Shown one piece after another: positions 37,692 through 47,257 of a DNA stretch of 64,000 nucleotides. Source of the stretch: Streptococcus oralis (GTDB taxonomy: Bacteria > Bacillota > Bacilli > Lactobacillales > Streptococcaceae); the NCBI RefSeq assembly GCF_021497945.1, contig NZ_CP046524.1:1275501-1339500 (forward strand), written 5' to 3'. A program made the position numbers and the translations under genes. How positions within the stretch are numbered: the stretch's first letter is position 1; each line of letters begins with the position of its first letter. The notes under the pieces were generated by a model that saw only the letters and a list, made by a program, of their open reading frames with translations, was not told where the DNA came from and did no database searches.

Positions 37692-37715
37692 TCCCGTTGC
37701 AAGACGGGGTTTTGT
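37692..37715 (+). terminator. Terminator of def, overlapping the rlmB promoter
   Basis: CCCGT-TGCAAG-ACGGG followed by GTTTT, 7 nt after the def stop codon. Its loop holds the possible rlmB -35 (TTGCAA). Confidence 0.55.
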
Positions 37716-37723
37716 GTTATAAT
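37715..37723 (+). promoter_or_regulatory. Extended -10 promoter of rlmB, possibly giving a leaderless mRNA
   Basis: TGT-TATAAT (TATAAT at 37718-37723) lies 6 nt before the ATG at 37730, so transcription probably starts at or next to the A of the start codon. Confidence 0.65.
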
Positions 37724-37729
37724 AGAGGC

Positions 37730-38458
37730 ATGAAAACAAATGATATTGTCTATGGCGTCCACGCCGTTACAGAAGCCCTCCTTGCAAATACAGGAAACAA
37801 ACTCTACCTCCAAGATGATCTCAGAGGCAAAAATGTTGAAAAAATCAAGGAACTGGCTACAGAAAAGAAGGTATCCATTTCTTGGACTTCAAAAAAATCC
37901 CTCTCTGAAATGACCGAAGGTGCTGTCCACCAAGGTTTTGTTTTACGAGTGTCCGAATTTGCCTATAGCGAGTTGGATCACATCCTTGCAAAAACACGTC
38001 AAGAGGAAAATCCACTTCTATTGATTCTGGATGGTCTAACTGACCCCCATAATCTAGGTTCTATCTTAAGAACTGCTGATGCGACCAATGTTTCAGGTGT
38101 CATCATTCCCAAGCACCGTGCTGTCGGAGTGACTCCTGTCGTTGCCAAAACGGCCACAGGTGCTATTGAGCATGTACCGATTGCCCGAGTGACCAACCTC
38201 AGTCAAACCCTAGAAAAACTCAAGGATGAAGGATTCTGGACCTTTGGAACGGATATGAACGGCACTCCTTGCCACAAGTGGAATACAAAAGGGAAAATCG
38301 CCCTCATCATCGGAAATGAAGGAAAAGGCATCTCTAGCAACATCAAAAAACAGGTCGATGAGATGATTACCATTCCCATGAATGGACATGTTCAAAGTCT
38401 CAATGCCAGTGTTGCTGCAGCCATTCTCATGTACGAAGTTTTCCGAAACCGACTATAA
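37730..38458 (+). CDS. rlmB: 23S rRNA (guanosine-2'-O)-methyltransferase RlmB family
   Basis: The 242-residue SpoU/TrmH enzyme has an L30e-like N-terminal substrate domain (VYGVHAVTEAL) and the knotted SPOUT domain: LDGLTDPHNLGSILRTAD, LIIGNEGKGIS and SLNASVAAAILMYE. It is expected to 2'-O-methylate G2251 of 23S rRNA. I chose ATG 37730, the conserved start. Only AGAGGC stands between the -10 and the ATG, so no normal leader exists. Confidence 0.93.
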   Translation: MKTNDIVYGVHAVTEALLANTGNKLYLQDDLRGKNVEKIKELATEKKVSISWTSKKSLSEMTEGAVHQGFVLRVSEFAYSELDHILAKTRQEENPLLLILDGLTDPHNLGSILRTADATNVSGVIIPKHRAVGVTPVVAKTATGAIEHVPIARVTNLSQTLEKLKDEGFWTFGTDMNGTPCHKWNTKGKIALIIGNEGKGISSNIKKQVDEMITIPMNGHVQSLNASVAAAILMYEVFRNRL

Positions 38459-38493
38459 AAAAGTTTCCAATCAAGTTGATTGGAAACTTTTTT
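38458..38493. terminator. Bidirectional terminator between rlmB and trxB
   Basis: AAAGTTTCCAATCA and TGATTGGAAACTTT pair, flanked by A and T runs. Confidence 0.9.
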
Positions 38494-38495
38494 GC

Positions 38496-39407
38496 TTAAC
38501 CATGTTCTGTGATAAATTTATAGGCTTCTTGACCAGCAATCGCCCCATCACCAACTGCTGTTGTTACTTGGCGAAGGTCTTTCTGGCGAACATCTCCAAC
38601 TGCAAAGATACCGTCAACGGCAGTTTTCATGTGATTATCTGTCACAATCCAGCCTGCCTGGTCTTGAATATTCAACTCTTTAACAAAATCGCTAACAGGA
38701 TCCAAACCGACATAGATAAAGACACCACCGAAGGCTTGCTCTGTCACTTGACCCGTTTTTACATTTTCAAATACGACAGATTCTACTCGGTTTTCACCTT
38801 TGATTTCCTTGACAACAGAATCCCAGATAAAGTTGACTTTCTCATTTGCAAAAGCACGGTCTTGCAAAACCTTTTGGGCACGAAGTTCATCTCGACGGTG
38901 AACAATAGTGACGGACTTGGCAAAGCGAGTCAAGAAGAGAGCTTCTTCTACCGCTGAATCTCCACCACCAACTACGAGCAAGTCTTGATCACGGAAGAAA
39001 GCTCCATCACAGACCGCACAGTAAGAAACACCTCGACTGTTCAGTTCTTCTTCTCCGGTAACTCCCAAAAGACGGTGTTTAGAACCAGTTGCTACAATGA
39101 CAGTACGGGTTTCGTAAACTTGATCATCAGTGATTACCTTCTTAAAGTCACCCTTGTCTTCAATATTTTCAACATAGCCATAAAGATGCTCCACTCCAAG
39201 GTTTTCAAGTGGTTCAAACATCTTTTCAGCCAATTCAGGTCCACTGATGTTGGCATAACCTGGATAGTTTTCAATATCAGATGTATTATTCATTTGCCCG
39301 CCTGGCAGACCACCTTCAATCAAAGCCACTTTCAGATTACTGCGAGCAGCATATAAGGCAGCGGTCATTCCCGCAGGTCCAGCACCGATAATAATCGTAT
39401 CGTACAT
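38496..39407 (-). CDS. trxB: Thioredoxin reductase
   Basis: The 303-residue flavoenzyme has the FAD-binding IIGAGPAGMTAALYAARS, the redox-active CAVC in SYCAVCDGAFF (residue about 133), the NADPH motif VVGGGDSAVEEA and the C-terminal FAVGDVRQK. It reduces thioredoxin with NADPH. It stands with a DUF4059 gene upstream on the same strand. Confidence 0.96.
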   Translation of the reverse strand: MYDTIIIGAGPAGMTAALYAARSNLKVALIEGGLPGGQMNNTSDIENYPGYANISGPELAEKMFEPLENLGVEHLYGYVENIEDKGDFKKVITDDQVYETRTVIVATGSKHRLLGVTGEEELNSRGVSYCAVCDGAFFRDQDLLVVGGGDSAVEEALFLTRFAKSVTIVHRRDELRAQKVLQDRAFANEKVNFIWDSVVKEIKGENRVESVVFENVKTGQVTEQAFGGVFIYVGLDPVSDFVKELNIQDQAGWIVTDNHMKTAVDGIFAVGDVRQKDLRQVTTAVGDGAIAGQEAYKFITEHG

Positions 39408-39472
39408 TTCGATTCCTTCTTTCTTGTTGTAACTATCTTTATTCTAACTCATTCTTGCTAGTCGCGCAAGGA

Positions 39473-39697
39473 TTATGCCTTGAAAACCAAGAGCAAACTC
39501 ATGACGGCAAAGGATAACACCGGAACGACCAAAACTCCAATCATAATCATATCATAGAGATGTGCTTGGCGAGCTTTGGCCGTCTTGTCCACACCAGACA
39601 TGGCCCTCAATCCAATCCAAATCCCCAGAAAAATCATAACCAGGATGGTCGTTAAGATCAAACTCTCGAAATATAAAGAAAACAGTTGCAGCAGCAT
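39473..39697 (-). CDS. Small two-helix membrane protein (DUF4059)
   Basis: The 74-residue protein has two hydrophobic helices (about 10-32 and 50-72) joined by a charged loop (SGVDKTAKARQAHLYD). The family is known only from streptococci and relatives, with no assigned function. It lies between the amino-acid ABC transporter and trxB on the same strand. AGAGAG precedes the ATG. Confidence 0.75.
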   Translation of the reverse strand: MLLQLFSLYFESLILTTILVMIFLGIWIGLRAMSGVDKTAKARQAHLYDMIMIGVLVVPVLSFAVMSLLLVFKA

Positions 39698-39724
39698 GAT
39701 CTCTCTCGTTTCTATCTTTTTTAA

Positions 39725-39762
39725 AGAGTAAACTCAGCTAGTCCAACTAACTGAGTTTTCCT
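39725..39762 (-). terminator. Terminator after the amino-acid ABC transporter
   Basis: AAACTCAGTTAG and CTAGCTGAGTTT pair (one G-U) on the minus strand; the T-run is weak. Confidence 0.5.
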
Positions 39763-39774
39763 TTTTCTATTATA

Positions 39775-40518
39775 TCAAATATAAGTCCGTTTGTAACTAG
39801 CAAAAAATTCTTTTGTCCGTTCTTCTTTTGGATGATTGATGATTTCATCCGGTGTGCCGGACTCGATGATTTTCCCCTTATCTAGGAACAAAATCTTGTC
39901 TGCCACTTGGGCTACAAAAGACATGTCGTGACTGACCAAAATCATGGTCTGACCAGACTTAGCGGCGTCTGCAATAGACTTCTCTACTTCGCCGACCAGT
40001 TCTGGGTCAAGAGCTGAAGTGGGTTCGTCTAGTAGCAAGACATCTGGTTTCATAGCAAGCGCACGCGCTAAGGCAACCCGTTGCTTTTGTCCACCTGATA
40101 AATGGCGAGGATAATGGTTTTCACGATCAGAAAGACCAACCTTGGCCAACTCTTTCTTAGCGATTTTTGTTGCTTCATCGTCCGATAATTTTTTAACAAC
40201 AACCAAACCTTCCTTGACATTGTCAAGAGCAGTTCGGCGTTCAAATAAATTAAACTGTTGGAAAACCATAGATAACTTGCGACGAAGGGTTAGGATCTCT
40301 TCTTGGCTAATCTGAGAAAAATCAACTTTAAAATTGTCAATCTGAATCGTTCCACTATCTGGAGTTTCAAGGTAGTTCAAACTACGAAGAAAGGTTGACT
40401 TCCCAGCTCCAGATGAACCAATCAAGGCCACTACCTCACCTTTTTGAATATCCAAGTCCAGATGATCCAAGACAGTCTGTCCTGAAAAGGATTTGCTTAA
40501 ATTCGAAATCTTAATCAT
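39775..40518 (-). CDS. Amino-acid ABC transporter ATP-binding protein
   Basis: The 247-residue ATPase has Walker A LIGSSGAGKSTFLRS, signature LSGGQKQRVALARALAM and Walker B VLLLDEPTSALDPE, with the polar amino-acid (GlnQ/HisP) pattern. Its start overlaps the permease stop by one base. No substrate-binding protein gene is linked, so a separate binding protein must serve it. Confidence 0.93.
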   Translation of the reverse strand: MIKISNLSKSFSGQTVLDHLDLDIQKGEVVALIGSSGAGKSTFLRSLNYLETPDSGTIQIDNFKVDFSQISQEEILTLRRKLSMVFQQFNLFERRTALDNVKEGLVVVKKLSDDEATKIAKKELAKVGLSDRENHYPRHLSGGQKQRVALARALAMKPDVLLLDEPTSALDPELVGEVEKSIADAAKSGQTMILVSHDMSFVAQVADKILFLDKGKIIESGTPDEIINHPKEERTKEFFASYKRTYI

Positions 40519-41318
40519 TAACGAAGGTCTCCTTTCACATCTGTAGACACTGTATCCGGTGCTGAGATAGCCATTTTTCTCTCGATGAAACGGCCGAGGC
40601 TTTCAATTCCGATATTGACTACCCAATAAACAAGGGCTACGGAGATGAAACGCTCAAAGTAACGATAATCTGCTCCACCCAAAATTTGAGCCTGGGCAAA
40701 GACTTCCACAACCCCCGCACTAAAGGCTAGAGAAGTTCCCTTGGTCAAACCGATAAGAGAGTTAATCAAAGTCGGTGTCGCAACTACCGCCGCATCTGGA
40801 ATAATCACGCGACGATAAACTTGAGCACGAGTCATACCCAGACTACGCGCCGCCTCAATTTCACCGGGATTAACAGAAAGGATGGCTGCACGAATCGTTT
40901 CACTTGCATAAGCCGCCTCATTAAAAGCAAAGGCCACAATCGCAAAAAGCGCTGCTGGAATCGCATTGATATTGAGACCAGTTCCCCATTGTTGGTTGAT
41001 AGCTTTCAGCGCTAAAGGTATCCCGTAGTAGGTCAACATAAGTTGAACTAGGATTGGGGTACCTTTTAAGAAACTGACGAAAAAGGCCTGCAAGGGATAT
41101 AGAATCTTAACACGATTGATCTTTACAATGGCAAAAATCAGGGCAAGTAGCAAACCAAAGAGTGCACCTCCAAGCGTCAACATCAAGGTTGTAGGCAGTT
41201 GTTGGACAATCCTTGGAATTCCATCAAAGACCGAACGCAAACTAAAGAGCTTACCATCCGGAATGAGTTGCATCAAACTTTGGTACCAATCTGATGCTAA
41301 AAATGTTGTAACAGTCAT
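40518..41318 (-). CDS. Amino-acid ABC transporter permease
   Basis: The 266-residue protein has about five membrane helices and the inner-membrane loop EAARSLGMTRAQVYRRVIIPDA (EAA motif) that docks with the ATPase. It starts with GTPILVQLMLTYYGIP-type HisMQ-family features. Polar amino acids such as cystine, Gln or Arg are typical substrates; the specificity is not readable. A promoter (TTGCTT-16-TAGAAT on the minus strand) lies just upstream. Confidence 0.92.
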   Translation of the reverse strand: MTVTTFLASDWYQSLMQLIPDGKLFSLRSVFDGIPRIVQQLPTTLMLTLGGALFGLLLALIFAIVKINRVKILYPLQAFFVSFLKGTPILVQLMLTYYGIPLALKAINQQWGTGLNINAIPAALFAIVAFAFNEAAYASETIRAAILSVNPGEIEAARSLGMTRAQVYRRVIIPDAAVVATPTLINSLIGLTKGTSLAFSAGVVEVFAQAQILGGADYRYFERFISVALVYWVVNIGIESLGRFIERKMAISAPDTVSTDVKGDLR

Positions 41319-41474
41319 AAAAACATCCTCTCCTGATAATGATTCATTCTATCATACTTCTGCTCGCAAGCAAATTATTTGCTACGGGCTGATCAGACTT
41401 TGTCTATCTTCTAGTTTATCACACTTTAAAACAGGGAGGCTATATATTTTACCTATCAAGGAGATAAATAAAAA

Positions 41475-41831
41475 CTATCTCAAACCTAAGTCCTCATAGG
41501 TTTTTCTATAGCCGATTTGTTTAACAGAACCGTTTTCCACCAGAATTGGACGTTTCAATAACATGCCATCACTCGCTAGAAGCTTGGCTGCTTCTTGTTT
41601 TGACAAACTTCCCACCTTATCTTTCAAGCCCAGTTCACGGTATTTGATCCCGCTAGTATTGAAAAATTGTTTCACTTCAAAACCAGAAGTTTCTAACCAG
41701 TTCAAAATCACGTCTTCACTTGGTGTTTCTTCTACGATGTGGACATCTTGGTATTCCAGTCCAAGTTTATCCAATTCATTTTTTGCTTTCTTACAAGTTG
41801 AACATTTTGGGTATTCGATAAATTCTAACAT
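41475..41831 (-). CDS. Spx/MgsR-family (ArsC-like thioredoxin-fold) protein
   Basis: The 118-residue protein begins MLEFIEYPKCSTCKKAKNEL with a CxxC redox pair and retains LLKRPILV, the Spx/ArsC family signature. Spx and MgsR bind the RNA polymerase alpha subunit during thiol stress, while YffB-type proteins act as reductases. It is shorter than Spx, so I call it Spx/MgsR-like without choosing. It follows ogt by 12 nt. Confidence 0.82.
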   Translation of the reverse strand: MLEFIEYPKCSTCKKAKNELDKLGLEYQDVHIVEETPSEDVILNWLETSGFEVKQFFNTSGIKYRELGLKDKVGSLSKQEAAKLLASDGMLLKRPILVENGSVKQIGYRKTYEDLGLR

Positions 41832-41843
41832 CTTCTTTTCTTT

Positions 41844-42356
41844 CTATTTTTTATTTTCTTGAAATGCTGCACCTTCATGTTGCAAGAGCCAGGCTTTCTT
41901 TTCGACTCCAGATGCATAGCCTGTCAAGCGATTGCCTGACCCCAGCACCCGATGACAGGGAACAAGTATGGACCAAGGATTGCGCCCCACTGCTCCTCCA
42001 ATCGCTTGGGCAGAAGCTACTTGCAGGTCCTGCGCTATTTGTCCGTAAGTCACTGTCTGACCATAAGGAATGACCTGTAAGTAAGCCCAGACTCGCTTTT
42101 CAAAATCCGTTCCAATGGGAGCCAAAGGCAAGGAAGACAAATCTTGAGCACGTCCCTTAAAATAAGTATCTAAATAGGAAATAACTTGATCAAGGACAGG
42201 ATGTTCTGTAACTACTTCCATGTCAGCATCTATCCCCCTCTCAAAATGAGTTTGGTCCTGTACCCAAATTCCATACAGATATTGCTCGTCAGCAACTAAG
42301 GATAAGGTTCCAATTGGCGACGGGTAGAGCATTTTTGCGTACTTTTTCTGCTTCAT
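41844..42356 (-). CDS. ogt: Methylated-DNA-[protein]-cysteine S-methyltransferase
   Basis: The 170-residue suicide repair protein has the acceptor motif ILVPCHRVLGSG and the helix-turn-helix segment YGQTVTYGQIAQDL. It removes alkyl groups from O6-guanine. Its start overlaps the GNAT gene stop by four bases, giving a GNAT-ogt-spx-like unit. Confidence 0.93.
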   Translation of the reverse strand: MKQKKYAKMLYPSPIGTLSLVADEQYLYGIWVQDQTHFERGIDADMEVVTEHPVLDQVISYLDTYFKGRAQDLSSLPLAPIGTDFEKRVWAYLQVIPYGQTVTYGQIAQDLQVASAQAIGGAVGRNPWSILVPCHRVLGSGNRLTGYASGVEKKAWLLQHEGAAFQENKK

Positions 42357-42847
42357 TTTTTTAATTTCTGATAGGCCAAGCGTTCCCCATCAACTGGAAC
42401 TTTTCCGACCTGCTGAAATCCTAGCTTTTCAAAAATATGCTGCATGGCCTTATTTTCTTCATGTGTATCTGAACGAAAATCTAGATAATCAAAACCTTCA
42501 ATCAAGCCTTCTAGGAAAGTCTGAGCAACACCTTGTCCTTGGACATCTGCTGCCACAGCGATACGGTGAAAGACCAGATATTCTGATTCTCCCCCCTGCC
42601 AACTTCCTTCATAAATGGCTTCATAGGCTTTCTCTGAGCTCTTGGTCACAGCAGCATAGGCTAACAATTCTCCCTCTTCCAAGGCCACATAGGCTTGACC
42701 AGAGATAATATCATCAATAATGATGTCGGTATTTGGATAGCCATTTTGCCACTGGTCGCTACCAGACTTGGCTAAGCACTTTTTGGCATCCTCCATCACC
42801 TGCATAATCGCATCAACTTCGTTTGGAAAAGCTAAACGAATCTCCAT
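42353..42847 (-). CDS. GNAT-family N-acetyltransferase
   Basis: The 164-residue protein shows the acetyl-CoA motif VAADVQGQGVAQTFLEGLI (Q/RxxGxG/A) near residue 95 and a C-terminal EKLGFQQVGKV. Substrate unknown. It is first in a three-gene unit with ogt and the Spx-like gene. Confidence 0.85.
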   Translation of the reverse strand: MEIRLAFPNEVDAIMQVMEDAKKCLAKSGSDQWQNGYPNTDIIIDDIISGQAYVALEEGELLAYAAVTKSSEKAYEAIYEGSWQGGESEYLVFHRIAVAADVQGQGVAQTFLEGLIEGFDYLDFRSDTHEENKAMQHIFEKLGFQQVGKVPVDGERLAYQKLKK

Positions 42848-42975
42848 CTCTTCCCCTCATTTCTAACTATTTTCTCTCATCATAGCATAATTTAAAGCTT
42901 TCTACAAGCAGTTGAAACTTGACTTTTGTTTTTTATTATTTTATAATCTAGTTATCAAAACTAGATAAAAAGGAG

Positions 42976-43428
42976 TTGGAAATGAATTCTAACTTTTCCT
43001 ACCCAAAATGGGAAGACATTCCAAACATTGACCTCTATCTGGATCAGGTTTTACTTTATGTCAATCAAGTCTGCGCCCCTATCTCTCCAGATAAGGACAA
43101 GGGGCTAACAGCATCCATGGTCAATAACTATGTCAAACATGGTTACCTGACAAAGCCGGATAAGAAAAAATACCAACGCAAACAGATTGCACGTTTGATT
43201 GCCATCACCACTCTCAAGTCTGTCTTTTCGATCCAAGAAATCGCTCAAACACTTAATACTCTACAAACTCAAGCGAACTCAGACCAGCTCTACGACGCTT
43301 TTGTAGACTACATGAACCATGGGATTGATCCAAAGAATCCTATTATCCAAACTAGCTGTCAAACGGTTAAACTCTATCATCAAACTCTAGACTTAATCCT
43401 TATCAAAGAAGAGGAGGAAATCCAATGA
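42976..43428 (+). CDS. DUF1836 domain protein, MerR-like DNA-binding candidate
   Basis: The 150-residue protein has a DUF1836 domain with KGLTASMVNNYVKHGYLTKP (a MerR-like winged helix) and KRKQIARLIAITTLKSVFSI-type helices. It is likely a DNA-binding protein of unknown target. AAAGGAG precedes the ATG. Its stop overlaps the start of the hemolysin III gene, a conserved pairing that suggests coupled roles. Confidence 0.8.
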   Translation: MEMNSNFSYPKWEDIPNIDLYLDQVLLYVNQVCAPISPDKDKGLTASMVNNYVKHGYLTKPDKKKYQRKQIARLIAITTLKSVFSIQEIAQTLNTLQTQANSDQLYDAFVDYMNHGIDPKNPIIQTSCQTVKLYHQTLDLILIKEEEEIQ

Positions 43429-44072
43429 ATACCAGTCTAAAACTCAGTAAAAAACTCAGTTTTGGAGAGGAAATTGCTAATAGCGTGACCCATGCTGTGG
43501 GTGCCGTTATCATGCTCATCTTACTCCCTATTTCATCCACCTATAGTTATGAAGCACATGGATTTTTATCATCTTTTGGCGTTTCTATCTTTGTTATCAG
43601 TCTCTTTCTCATGTTCCTCTCGTCAACCATTTACCACTCTATGGCCTATGGTTCGACCCACAAATACGTCTTGCGAATCATCGACCATTCTATGATTTAC
43701 GTGGCTATTGCAGGCTCTTATACGCCGGTCGTCTTGACTTTGATGAATAACTGGTTTGGCTATCTGATCATTGCCATTCAGTGGGGAACGACCATCTTTG
43801 GCATCCTCTATAAAATCTTCGCTAAAAAGGTCAATGAGAAATTCAGCCTTGCCCTTTACCTGATTATGGGCTGGTTGGTTCTGGCTATCATTCCTGCCAT
43901 CATTAGTCAAACAACGCCAATTTTCTGGAGTCTCATGGTAACTGGCGGACTTTGTTATACAGTTGGAGCTGGATTTTACGCTAAGAAAAAACCTTATTTC
44001 CACATGATTTGGCATCTCTTTATCCTAGCTGCGTCTGCACTTCAATATATCGCGATTGTTTATTACATGTAA
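43425..44072 (+). CDS. Hemolysin III / PAQR-family membrane protein
   Basis: The 215-residue protein has seven predicted membrane helices and the conserved His/Ser residues of the PAQR/YqfA fold: SSTIYHS (helix 2), IIDHSMIYVAIAGSYTP (helix 3) and MIWHLFILAAS (helix 7). PAQR proteins are metal-dependent hydrolases or receptors. Hemolysis is not established for most bacterial members. It is coupled to the DUF1836 gene by ATGA. Confidence 0.88.
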   Translation: MNTSLKLSKKLSFGEEIANSVTHAVGAVIMLILLPISSTYSYEAHGFLSSFGVSIFVISLFLMFLSSTIYHSMAYGSTHKYVLRIIDHSMIYVAIAGSYTPVVLTLMNNWFGYLIIAIQWGTTIFGILYKIFAKKVNEKFSLALYLIMGWLVLAIIPAIISQTTPIFWSLMVTGGLCYTVGAGFYAKKKPYFHMIWHLFILAASALQYIAIVYYM

Positions 44073-44103
44073 AAAAGTTGAGAATCTTTTCTCAACTTTT
44101 TTC
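44071..44103. terminator. Bidirectional terminator between hemolysin III gene and pdxT
   Basis: AAAAAGTTGAGAA and TTCTCAACTTTTT pair, with A and T runs on both sides. Confidence 0.9.
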
Positions 44104-44673
44104 TTTACACATATTGATAAAGTACTGATGCAAGCCAACATGATCTGTCAATTCTGGATGAAAAGAAGTTACCAGCATATTTTTTTCTTGGGCTGCAACG
44201 ATTTGATCATCAACTGTTGCTAAAACTTCTACACCCTCTCCAACACTGCTGATAATCGGTCCACGAATAAAGGTCATGGGAATCTGACCGACTCCCTTAC
44301 ATTCTGCCTCCGTATAGAAACTTCCTAGTTGGCGCCCATAAGCATTGCGCTCAACCACTATATCCATGGTTCCAAGATGACTTTCTTCCCGAGAAGTGAT
44401 TTCCTTAGCTAGCAAAATCAACCCTGCACAGGTTCCAAAGACTGGCAGTCCAGATAGAATGACTTCTCGGATGGGAATTAACATCTGCTGGTCACGCAAG
44501 AGCTTGCCCATGGTTGTAGACTCACCGCCAGGTAATATCAAGCCGGACAAGTCACTCTGATGTTGTTGAAAATCATCTAAATTTCTGATTTCGACACTAA
44601 CAACACCTAACTTTTCTAGCACTTTTGCATGTTCTTCAAAGGCACCTTGCAAGGCTAGTATTCCGATTTTCAT
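44092..44673 (-). CDS. pdxT: Pyridoxal 5'-phosphate synthase glutaminase subunit
   Basis: The 193-residue class I amidotransferase has the nucleophile [24 protein letters not shown] and the catalytic His/Glu in TSFHPELTD. It supplies ammonia to PdxS, encoded one base upstream. Confidence 0.95.
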   Translation of the reverse strand: MKIGILALQGAFEEHAKVLEKLGVVSVEIRNLDDFQQHQSDLSGLILPGGESTTMGKLLRDQQMLIPIREVILSGLPVFGTCAGLILLAKEITSREESHLGTMDIVVERNAYGRQLGSFYTEAECKGVGQIPMTFIRGPIISSVGEGVEVLATVDDQIVAAQEKNMLVTSFHPELTDHVGLHQYFINMCKEKS

Positions 44674-45549
44674 CTATTTTCCTCGCTCTGCCATAAGAAT
44701 TTGGATTTCATTCTCATTAATACCAACCATGGCTTCCCCTAGGTCTTCAGAGATTTGAGCCAGAATTTGAGGATTTTGGTAGTTGGTTACAGCTTTGACA
44801 ATAGCACTTGCTCGTTTAACAGGATCTCCTGACTTGAAAATACCTGAACCGACAAAGACGCCTTCTGCCCCCAATTGCATCATCAGCGCAGCATCTGCTG
44901 GCGTTGCCACACCTCCGGCTGCAAAGTTGACAACTGGTAATTTTCCATGTTCGTGGACGTATTGGACCAATTCTACAGGAACTTGGAGTTCTTTTGCAGC
45001 CACATATAGTTCATCTTCGCGTAGATTTTGAATACGGCGAATTTCCTGATTCATCATACGCATATGACGAACGGCTTGAACAATGTCTCCTGTACCCGGT
45101 TCTCCTTTTGTCCGAATCATAGAAGCTCCTTCAGCGATACGACGCAAGGCTTCACCCAAGTCCTTAGCTCCACAGACAAAAGGAACTTGGAATTCCTTCT
45201 TATCCACATGGAAACGGTCGTCAGCTGGAGAAAGTACTTCACTCTCATCGATATAGTCAATCTCAATAGCCTGCAAAATCTGAGCTTCAACAAAATGCCC
45301 GATTCTGACCTTGGCCATCACTGGAATACTGACCGCTTCTTGGATTTCCTTAATCATCTTTGGGTCGCTCATACGGGAAACTCCACCAGCTGCACGAATA
45401 TCAGCTGGAATCCGCTCCAAGGCCATAACAGCTGCCGCACCAGCAGCCTCTGCAATACAAGCCTGTTCAGGGTTCTGAACATCCATGATAACCCCACCTT
45501 TGAGCATCTGCGCCAAATTTTTATTCAGTTCATAACGATTTTCAGTCAT
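44674..45549 (-). CDS. pdxS: Pyridoxal 5'-phosphate synthase lyase subunit
   Basis: The 291-residue TIM-barrel enzyme makes PLP from ribose-5-phosphate, glyceraldehyde-3-phosphate and ammonia. The catalytic lysines are in [11 protein letters not shown] and [12 protein letters not shown], and the phosphate loop is [14 protein letters not shown] promoter (TTGTAC-17-TAAAAT) lies upstream. PLP feeds the cysteine desulfurase among others. Confidence 0.96.
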   Translation of the reverse strand: MTENRYELNKNLAQMLKGGVIMDVQNPEQACIAEAAGAAAVMALERIPADIRAAGGVSRMSDPKMIKEIQEAVSIPVMAKVRIGHFVEAQILQAIEIDYIDESEVLSPADDRFHVDKKEFQVPFVCGAKDLGEALRRIAEGASMIRTKGEPGTGDIVQAVRHMRMMNQEIRRIQNLREDELYVAAKELQVPVELVQYVHEHGKLPVVNFAAGGVATPADAALMMQLGAEGVFVGSGIFKSGDPVKRASAIVKAVTNYQNPQILAQISEDLGEAMVGINENEIQILMAERGK

Positions 45550-45657
45550 TTCTCAATCCTCATCATTTGTATTGGTAGCTACCATTTCATTTTAAGCCAG
45601 ATTAGAATGAAGTACAAGATAGAAAAACTATAATTGTATGGGTACAGATTAACAAAA

Positions 45658-45693
45658 AAACTACCTGACCTTCAGTTAAGGCCAGATAGCTCA
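45658..45693 (-). terminator. Terminator of nox
   Basis: CTATCTGGCCTT and AAGGTCAGGTAG pair with a few mismatches, then seven T on the minus strand. Confidence 0.75.
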
Positions 45694-45700
45694 TCAATTT

Positions 45701-47080
45701 TTATTTTTCAGCTGTAAGTGCAGCCATTGTGATGTAGTTGTATGGTTTGTTGAAGTGTGGCAAGAAGAATAGGTCTGTCAAGGCCAACTTATCAATCGTC
45801 ACATGCTCTTGGATAGCAAGTGAGAACATGTGGATTCCCATACTGATAGCAGCATCATGTGAAACCATTTGTGCACCTAGAATTTCGCGGCTGTCTTTGT
45901 CAAAGACAATCTTGATGGCAACTTCGTGGTTGTCATGCTTCATAAATTCTGGTTTTTGAAGATCGTTAAAGCCAGTTTCAGTTGCATTGTAACCTGCTGC
46001 TTTTGCTTTTTCAAGAGTCAAACCAGTTGAAACCATGTGAAGACCATAGATTGAAATACCGTTTGATCCTTGCACACCGATTCCTTCCAATTCATGTCCA
46101 CAAGCGTTATAAGCACCAACGATACCAGTACGTACAGCGTTAGATGCAAGAGCGATGTAGCTTGTATCTTTACGAGCATTGTCATAAACAGTCGCACAGT
46201 CACCAACAGCGTATACACCTGGGATAGATGTTTCTTGTTTCTTGTCTACAAGGAAGGCACCGTTGCGGAAAAGTTCAATCTTACCATCTGCAAGAGCTGT
46301 GTTTGGACGGAAACCAACAGCAAGAACAACCATGTCCACATCAAATGTTTCTTTGTCAGTTACCAAGCGTTCTACTTTGCCGTCACCTTGGATTGCTTTA
46401 ACAGTTTGACCAAGAGCCAAGCGGATGTTGTGGTCTTCCAAGTTCTTAGCCATCATTTGAGTGAAGTCTTTGTCGTAGTAGCCATTCAAAACAGTATCTA
46501 CGATGTCAACAAGCACAACTTCTTTTCCAAGACGTTCAAAAGCTTCAGCCAGTTCAACACCGATATAACCTCCACCAACAACAGCGATGCGCTCAAGGTG
46601 TTTGCTCTTGTCAGCAAGTTTGTTGATAACTTCTTCTGCATTTTGGTACAACTTAACAAATTGAACATTTTCAAGTGTTGCTTTGAATTCGCGGTTGCCC
46701 TTCTCAATTTCAACACCTTCGATTGGAGGCAAGATTGGAGTTGAACCAGTCGCAAAGATCAATTTGTCGTAAGATTCTTTATGTTCTTGACCTTCAACTT
46801 CTGCAGTCACAACTTTATTGTCATAGTCGATTGAAAGAACAGGTGAGTTCATGTACACTTTAGCACCTTTTGCTTCCAATTTTTCTTTATCAGAGTAGAA
46901 CAAGCCTTCAGCTCCATCGATTTGTTCCCCGATCCAAAGAGCCATTCCACAACCAAGGAATGAAATATTTGAGTTTTGGTCAAATACAACGATTTCATTT
47001 TCATGTCCAAAGTTGTCCAACATAGTGTTGATACATGCTGTACCAGCGTGGTTAGCACCAACTACAACGATTTTACTCAT
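45701..47080 (-). CDS. nox: NADH oxidase, water-forming
   Basis: The 459-residue flavoenzyme has the N-terminal FAD site [16 protein letters not shown], the single redox Cys in [11 protein letters not shown] (residue about 44), the NADH motif [16 protein letters not shown] and the second FAD segment [13 protein letters not shown]. It reduces oxygen to water, regenerating NAD+ without making peroxide. Transcription is divergent from apbE. The -35 region is covered by a cre site, so CcpA control is likely. Confidence 0.95.
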   Translation of the reverse strand: MSKIVVVGANHAGTACINTMLDNFGHENEIVVFDQNSNISFLGCGMALWIGEQIDGAEGLFYSDKEKLEAKGAKVYMNSPVLSIDYDNKVVTAEVEGQEHKESYDKLIFATGSTPILPPIEGVEIEKGNREFKATLENVQFVKLYQNAEEVINKLADKSKHLERIAVVGGGYIGVELAEAFERLGKEVVLVDIVDTVLNGYYDKDFTQMMAKNLEDHNIRLALGQTVKAIQGDGKVERLVTDKETFDVDMVVLAVGFRPNTALADGKIELFRNGAFLVDKKQETSIPGVYAVGDCATVYDNARKDTSYIALASNAVRTGIVGAYNACGHELEGIGVQGSNGISIYGLHMVSTGLTLEKAKAAGYNATETGFNDLQKPEFMKHDNHEVAIKIVFDKDSREILGAQMVSHDAAISMGIHMFSLAIQEHVTIDKLALTDLFFLPHFNKPYNYITMAALTAEK

Positions 47081-47117
47081 AGAATAATTCCACCTTTAAA
47101 ATTTAATTTACCCCCCT

Positions 47118-47146
47118 AGTATATCATTTACTGTTAGCGTTTACAA
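47118..47146 (-). promoter_or_regulatory. nox promoter with overlapping cre site
   Basis: On the minus strand TTGTAA (47141-47146) and TATACT (47118-47123) have a 17-nt spacer. TGTAAACGCTAACA (47132-47145) matches the cre consensus and overlaps the -35. Confidence 0.78.
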
Positions 47147-47257
47147 GGTATTTGCTTGGAATTCTCTTTTTTTCAGAAAAAATTATTCTTTACTATATTG
47201 TTTGTTTCATTTCCTTCCAATTTTTAAGCATATTTCTTGACTTTTGTTAAAATTTAT

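Noticed and set aside
43425..44072. Hemolysin as a virulence toxin
   Set aside because: The protein is a PAQR-type seven-helix membrane protein. The hemolysin III name is historical and hemolysis cannot be inferred.
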